Below are positions 31,242-34,993 of a stretch of 34,993 nucleotides of DNA, one piece after another. A program made the position numbers and the translations under genes. Under the pieces are notes generated by a model. It was not told the DNA's origin, did not search any database, and saw only the letters and a program-made list of their open reading frames with translations. Source of the stretch: Protostelium mycophagum (Eukaryota > Evosea > Variosea > Protosteliida > Protosteliaceae); NCBI GenBank assembly GCA_002081555.1, contig MZNV01001909.1, forward strand, positions 1 to 34,993. The letters run 5' to 3'. Every line of letters begins with the position of its first letter. Within the stretch, counting starts at the first letter, position 1.

Positions 31242-34196
31242 TTAGCTCTCTCCGGTCTTGCCCTTTCTGACGACGGAGTTGCCTGGCATCATCGTTGGCA
31301 TCCCTGGCATTCCGTTCATCCCCGCACTTCCCGCCATTCCCAAACTCATGAAACTGAAGGGGTTGTTCTGGGCATCTACAACTGTCAGAAACGATGTACA
31401 TGACATCTTCACGATTTTGCAAAGAAATCTCCGTAATGACATACCAGAAGGCAAGTAGATGATCTTCTCGACACCACCCATACTCTCCTTCACCATCCCG
31501 GCGTACATCTCAAACAGTGTCATCTGACTTCCTAAAGGTGTGGCTCCGAGCATCTGTGCTTTTCGGGCTTCGGCCTCTGCTCTGTGCAATATTGCCTTGG
31601 CCTCGGCCTCTGCCTTCAATTCGAGAGCTGTTGCCTGGAATTTCTGTCAGTCTACAACGAAGAATAAATCAGATTTAATATTTATGATTATTATTGTCAT
31701 CTTGAGTTCATCTACAACTTGATCTACAACGACCTTTTTTTGCGGAAAAATTCGTGATGACCCGAAACATTCGTGGAAATCTCACCTGTGCTCTGGCAGC
31801 AATGAGCGTAGCCTCTGCCTCCGCCTTCGCAGTCTCCATGATTTGGTTGTTCTTCGCGTCAGTCTCTGTTCTCAGTGTGGTGGCCATTCCTTCCGCCTTA
31901 ATCCTGCTGACGTCAGCATCTCGTCTCTGCTGCGCGGTGGCGATTTCGGTCTGAGAAGCCAAGTTGGCAAGTTGTGTCTCCGTCTCTGGTTTATTTAGTT
32001 TGAAATTGTGATATGATGAAATTAATTTATTTGATAAATAAAACATTTAATAACATTTTTGGGTTGTATCAATATAAACTGTTGTGCGGCAAAGTTTCAA
32101 ACTACATCTGTGCTTGTGTTTATATTTGCGGCTCCGCCGCAAACACTCGACAAACCACAACAAACCCATTCTTTTCAAATACCAAATCACCAACTCACGT
32201 GTAGTGACGAGTGCCTGCTTGGAGATATTGTTGGCCAGCTCTTGGTTCATTATCTTAAAAGACTCTATGCGGATATTGCATATCTCAATACCGTAGCGGT
32301 CGTGGAAAGAGTCGTGTAACTTGGCGATAAACTCGTCGTGCACCTTGTCGAAGAACATGGGTGCTAGAAATTTCAGTGAAATTTCGTGGAAGATCAAATT
32401 ATTCTTGTTGGAGGAAAAACTTTCAAGTCGGCAGAAATCAATATTCGGCTGTCTCGACAAAATAATTTTCAAAATACTATAGGATATAGAGATCCTCACC
32501 TGAGGGCGCAGCTCCGTTCTGTTCTTTGAATCTTCTCTCCGACTGTGCGTTCACCTCTTTAGACTGCGCGACCTCCGCCAATGATGTGCTCCTGATGATG
32601 GCATTCAATGTGGCGATGGAGGTCTCACGGACCAACGGGATGACGCTGTCTTTGCCCACAACCAGCAGAACGCGCTCGGCGTCTGAGATGCGGTAGAAGA
32701 CATCGGCCTTGATTCCGATTTCGACAAAGTCTTTGGTTTCACATGAGAGCATGTCGGTCTCCGCGGCTCCTTCTACGTGTCAATTTCTATTTTTAGGATG
32801 GTCTTGGGGTCTTCAGGTCTGATTTTTTGAAAAATACCTTGGTGGATCAAATGTAGACATTGCTGCTGTGTCGACAAGAAAGACTGGAACACGTGATCAG
32901 CATCCTCGATAAAGTGTCTGTTGGGGTGCAGCACCTGTCCGTTTCAGCGAAATTTCTCTGAAATTTCGAGAAATCACCATCAATTTTCCCTTGAGGAAGG
33001 ACACACCGACTTCTCCATCCCAAACCGTGATGATCTTCTTAGATCCAAGGGTGATCTCTTTTTCCGATGCGCTGATGCACTTGACAAAGGAGAAATTGTT
33101 TGAATCTTTCAAGTAGATTCCCTCTGAAAATTCTCAGAAAGTGCCCGGAAAAGTCGTGGAGATTCCAAAAGTGACGGACATACCTTCGAAGAAGACGGGG
33201 TTGTTGTCTTCCCATGCCAAACCGATCTCACCTCTTCTGACTCTGAATTGGGTGATGGTGCCGTGCCTGATGCAATTCTGATTGAGATCCTCTAAACGGA
33301 CGAATGTGAAGGCGATGGAGTTGATGAAGTGGGTTCCTTGGTGTAAGAATTTGTAGTGGTTGTTGTCGACCACAAGAGCGACCTGATGACGTCATCATTC
33401 CATCTCTAAACAACCATGATCTTATAGTAGAGAGGACAGAATGGGAATGTACCTGTCCTTTTGCGACACGAATGAGATGGATGGTACCATTCTTGATGAC
33501 AGTCTGGTTGGTGTCCTCGAATTTCTGGAATGTGAGGAGATTAGAGTTGGTGACGTGGATACCCTCGCTCAACAGCTTGGGTGTGTTGTTCTCTGTGACA
33601 AGTCCGAACTGTCCACGTGGGACTCGGATGATGAAAATGGATCCGTGCTTCAAGCATGGTTGATTGAATGATTCCACTCCTGAGAAAAATGTGAGAAGTC
33701 GTCGTCATATCGGAAGACAAAAACGTGAGAAGGATCACCTTTCCATTGGAAGAATCTTGAATTTCTGACGTGAAGTCCTTCTGCTAAGAGGACGGGATGT
33801 CCTTGATCTATGGCAAGACCGACTTCTCCTCTATTAACTCTGGCAATGGTGAGGGGTCCATTTTGGATCAGAGGTTGAGAGACGGGCACACGTGAGACGA
33901 TGCCAGCTCTGGGGTTGGGACATAACCAACGGCCCGGTCCGACGACTTGGACTCCTCCGTTATAGGACACTAGCCCAATCATTCCCTTGTCCACGAGGTG
34001 TCCGAAAATGGACTGTGAGGCATTGGGTGGTTGATTATTGTTGGCGACCTTGACGATATCTTCTATGGTGGTGGCATTTGGTGCTGTGAGGACCTCTTCG
34101 ATGGCGAGCTCCTGGTCTAAGGTCTGGACGATAGAGGACAAGTCTTCGCCATCGACTCTCAAGATCTCAGCGGCATTTGGGGTCTGTGCACTCATC
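31242..34196 (-). CDS. Vacuolin-like SPFH (band 7/flotillin-related) protein
   Basis: About ten exons give roughly 680 residues. The start MSAQTPNAAEILRVDGEDLS at 34196 is the only in-frame ATG; the frame is open further upstream but without one. The N-terminal half is a string of four or five related units of about 46-50 residues with the pattern HGTIxxIRVxRGExGLAxxxNxPVLLxEGxH. Then comes VLHPNRHFIEDADHVFQSFL and the SPFH domain (AETDMLSCETKDFVEIGIKA, VFYRISDAERVLLVVG, AIIRSTSLAEV), followed by an Ala/Glu-rich coiled coil (KAEAEAKAILHRAEAEARKA). The C-terminus is Gly/Met-rich and ends VVRKGKTGES. Vacuolins coat late endosomal/post-lysosomal membranes in Dictyostelium and act as flotillin-like scaffolds; the order of parts fits that family well. 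Two introns are dense in GTTGTAGA or GAAATTTC modules. Confidence 0.85.
31659..31790 (-). repeat. Vacuolin intron with three GTTGTAGA copies
   Basis: On the gene's sense strand the intron starts GTGAGATTTCCACG and carries GGTCGTTGTAGATCAAGTTG, another GTTGTAGATGA, and TCGTTGTAGACTGACAG near its 3' end before GCAACAGCTCTCG of the next exon. Three copies in one intron is the densest case in the window. Confidence 0.7.
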
Positions 34197-34993
34197 CCTG
34201 CCGGTTCTTGTCTGTTTGAATTTGGGTTCGTTATGTTTACTGGTTCTAAAAAGTGAGCCGATGTGCTCCTGCCTGCTCTATTCGGTGAATGGTTGTAGAG
34301 GTATCGGTTGGCTGTCGGACGCGAAAACAATGAAGCGGGTCGTGGTGTTGCGAAACACCGGAAGTCGGGCGAGACGTCATTTCTGACGTATTCTTGTGGT
34401 TTTTGATAAAAATGGCGGTACTGATTTGTGGATAAACCCAAGAAAAGAATTCCGTTTGCATTTTTCACGCCGAGTCGTGAAAGTCCAATAACCCAGATTT
34501 CTCCAAGACTTTCACCAGCGGACACGAATTCAAACAACAAGTATCACGTGGTAGTCCACAGGAAAAGTGACATTCGCGATATCATCATTACTCTCCGCAT
34601 GAGACAATGATGAAATTTCAGTAAAAATAGATCACAGTAGGACAGCCGGCGATGGCTGGCATGGCTTTCTTTTTAATCTATTTACTGAAGAGTTTCGGAC
34701 AGTAATTCTGGGGAACAGTACTACAAACCAATCTATAACGCTGTAAAGAATGATGTTATATTCAGCGTGTTTGATTTTTGTGTTGGAGGAAATATCATTG
34801 TATCGGCTTCTTTATTAGAATGGCAGCTTGCTCAAAGAGCCCGGCAGCGTTGTCAAACCAGCCATGACTTCCGAGCACAGAGCCGACCATTGAAAAGTTG
34901 CGTGTGGACTTCTCCTTCAGAAGATAGAAAGTCTATTGGAACAGGATCAGGGGTCCTGTCACATTGACACGGAAGTGTCCTCGAACACGTCGA
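34197..34993. other. Right-edge region upstream of vacuolin, unassigned
   Basis: The first part should be the vacuolin promoter and 5' UTR; TATCACGTGGTA (CACGTG core) is at about 34542. A GAAATTTCAG word is at about 34613. From about 34800 to 34930 the minus strand reads EKSTRNFSMVGSVLGSHGWF and DNAAGLFEQAAILIKK, resembling a helical (TPR-like) repeat, but a stop lies on each side and no convincing splice sites connect it. I do not call a gene. Confidence 0.35.

Noticed and set aside
34800-34930. TPR-like minus-strand fragment at the right edge
   Set aside because: Bounded by stops with no good splice sites in view; too little to call a gene.

Overview
This is nuclear DNA from a eukaryote with a compact, intron-dense genome. 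About 14 protein genes lie in 35 kb on both strands. Almost all are cut by many short spliceosomal introns (typically 39-80 nt, GT-AG, one clear GC-AG). Gene content points to an amoebozoan that keeps a cilium, perhaps a protosteloid amoeba. There is a vacuolin-type SPFH protein (vacuolins are best known from Dictyostelium), a sensor-type class III adenylyl cyclase, and the ciliary tether protein CFAP43, which non-ciliated dictyostelids have no use for. The species assignment is inference. No prokaryotic operon, RNA gene, CRISPR array or recognisable transposon was seen.

Layout. 1-204 (+): 3' end of an unknown gene. 793-2614 (+): secreted GH5 exo-glucanase-like enzyme carrying a perfect 239-bp tandem duplication. 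2790-4375 (+): von Willebrand A protein. 8786-4705 (-): glutamine-dependent NAD+ synthetase. 9426-9614 (+): possible tiny gene. 10907-9726 (-): short-chain dehydrogenase. 11323-17766 (+): CFAP43. 18283-17818 (-): small homeodomain protein. 19092-21516 (+): mitochondrial-type phosphatidylglycerophosphate synthase (PGS1). 22014-22788 (+): unknown protein. 25855-22951 (-): unknown multipass membrane protein with a signal peptide. 26069-27678 (+): methylene-THF dehydrogenase/cyclohydrolase. 30617-27929 (-): adenylyl cyclase. 34196-31242 (-): vacuolin-like protein. The coordinates of spliced genes are genomic spans from start codon to stop codon, introns included.

The genes are ordinary housekeeping, signalling and cytoskeletal genes and do not form one pathway; neighbours share only promoters and 3' ends. 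NADSYN1 and MTHFD are cofactor enzymes, PGS1 makes cardiolipin precursor, and the cyclase and homeodomain protein are signalling/regulatory.

The most unusual signal is in the introns. Many are built from a few recurring modules: iterated GAAATTTC palindromes, GTTGTAGA/TCTACAAC (sometimes as a perfect palindrome), TGTCA/TGACA repeats and GGTAA/TTACCG inverted pairs. They recur across unrelated genes and in both orientations, and exons after these introns very often begin with GT. This looks like a population of introner-like or otherwise homogenised introns. A second genome-wide habit is that the poly(A) signal AATAAA overlaps the stop codon.
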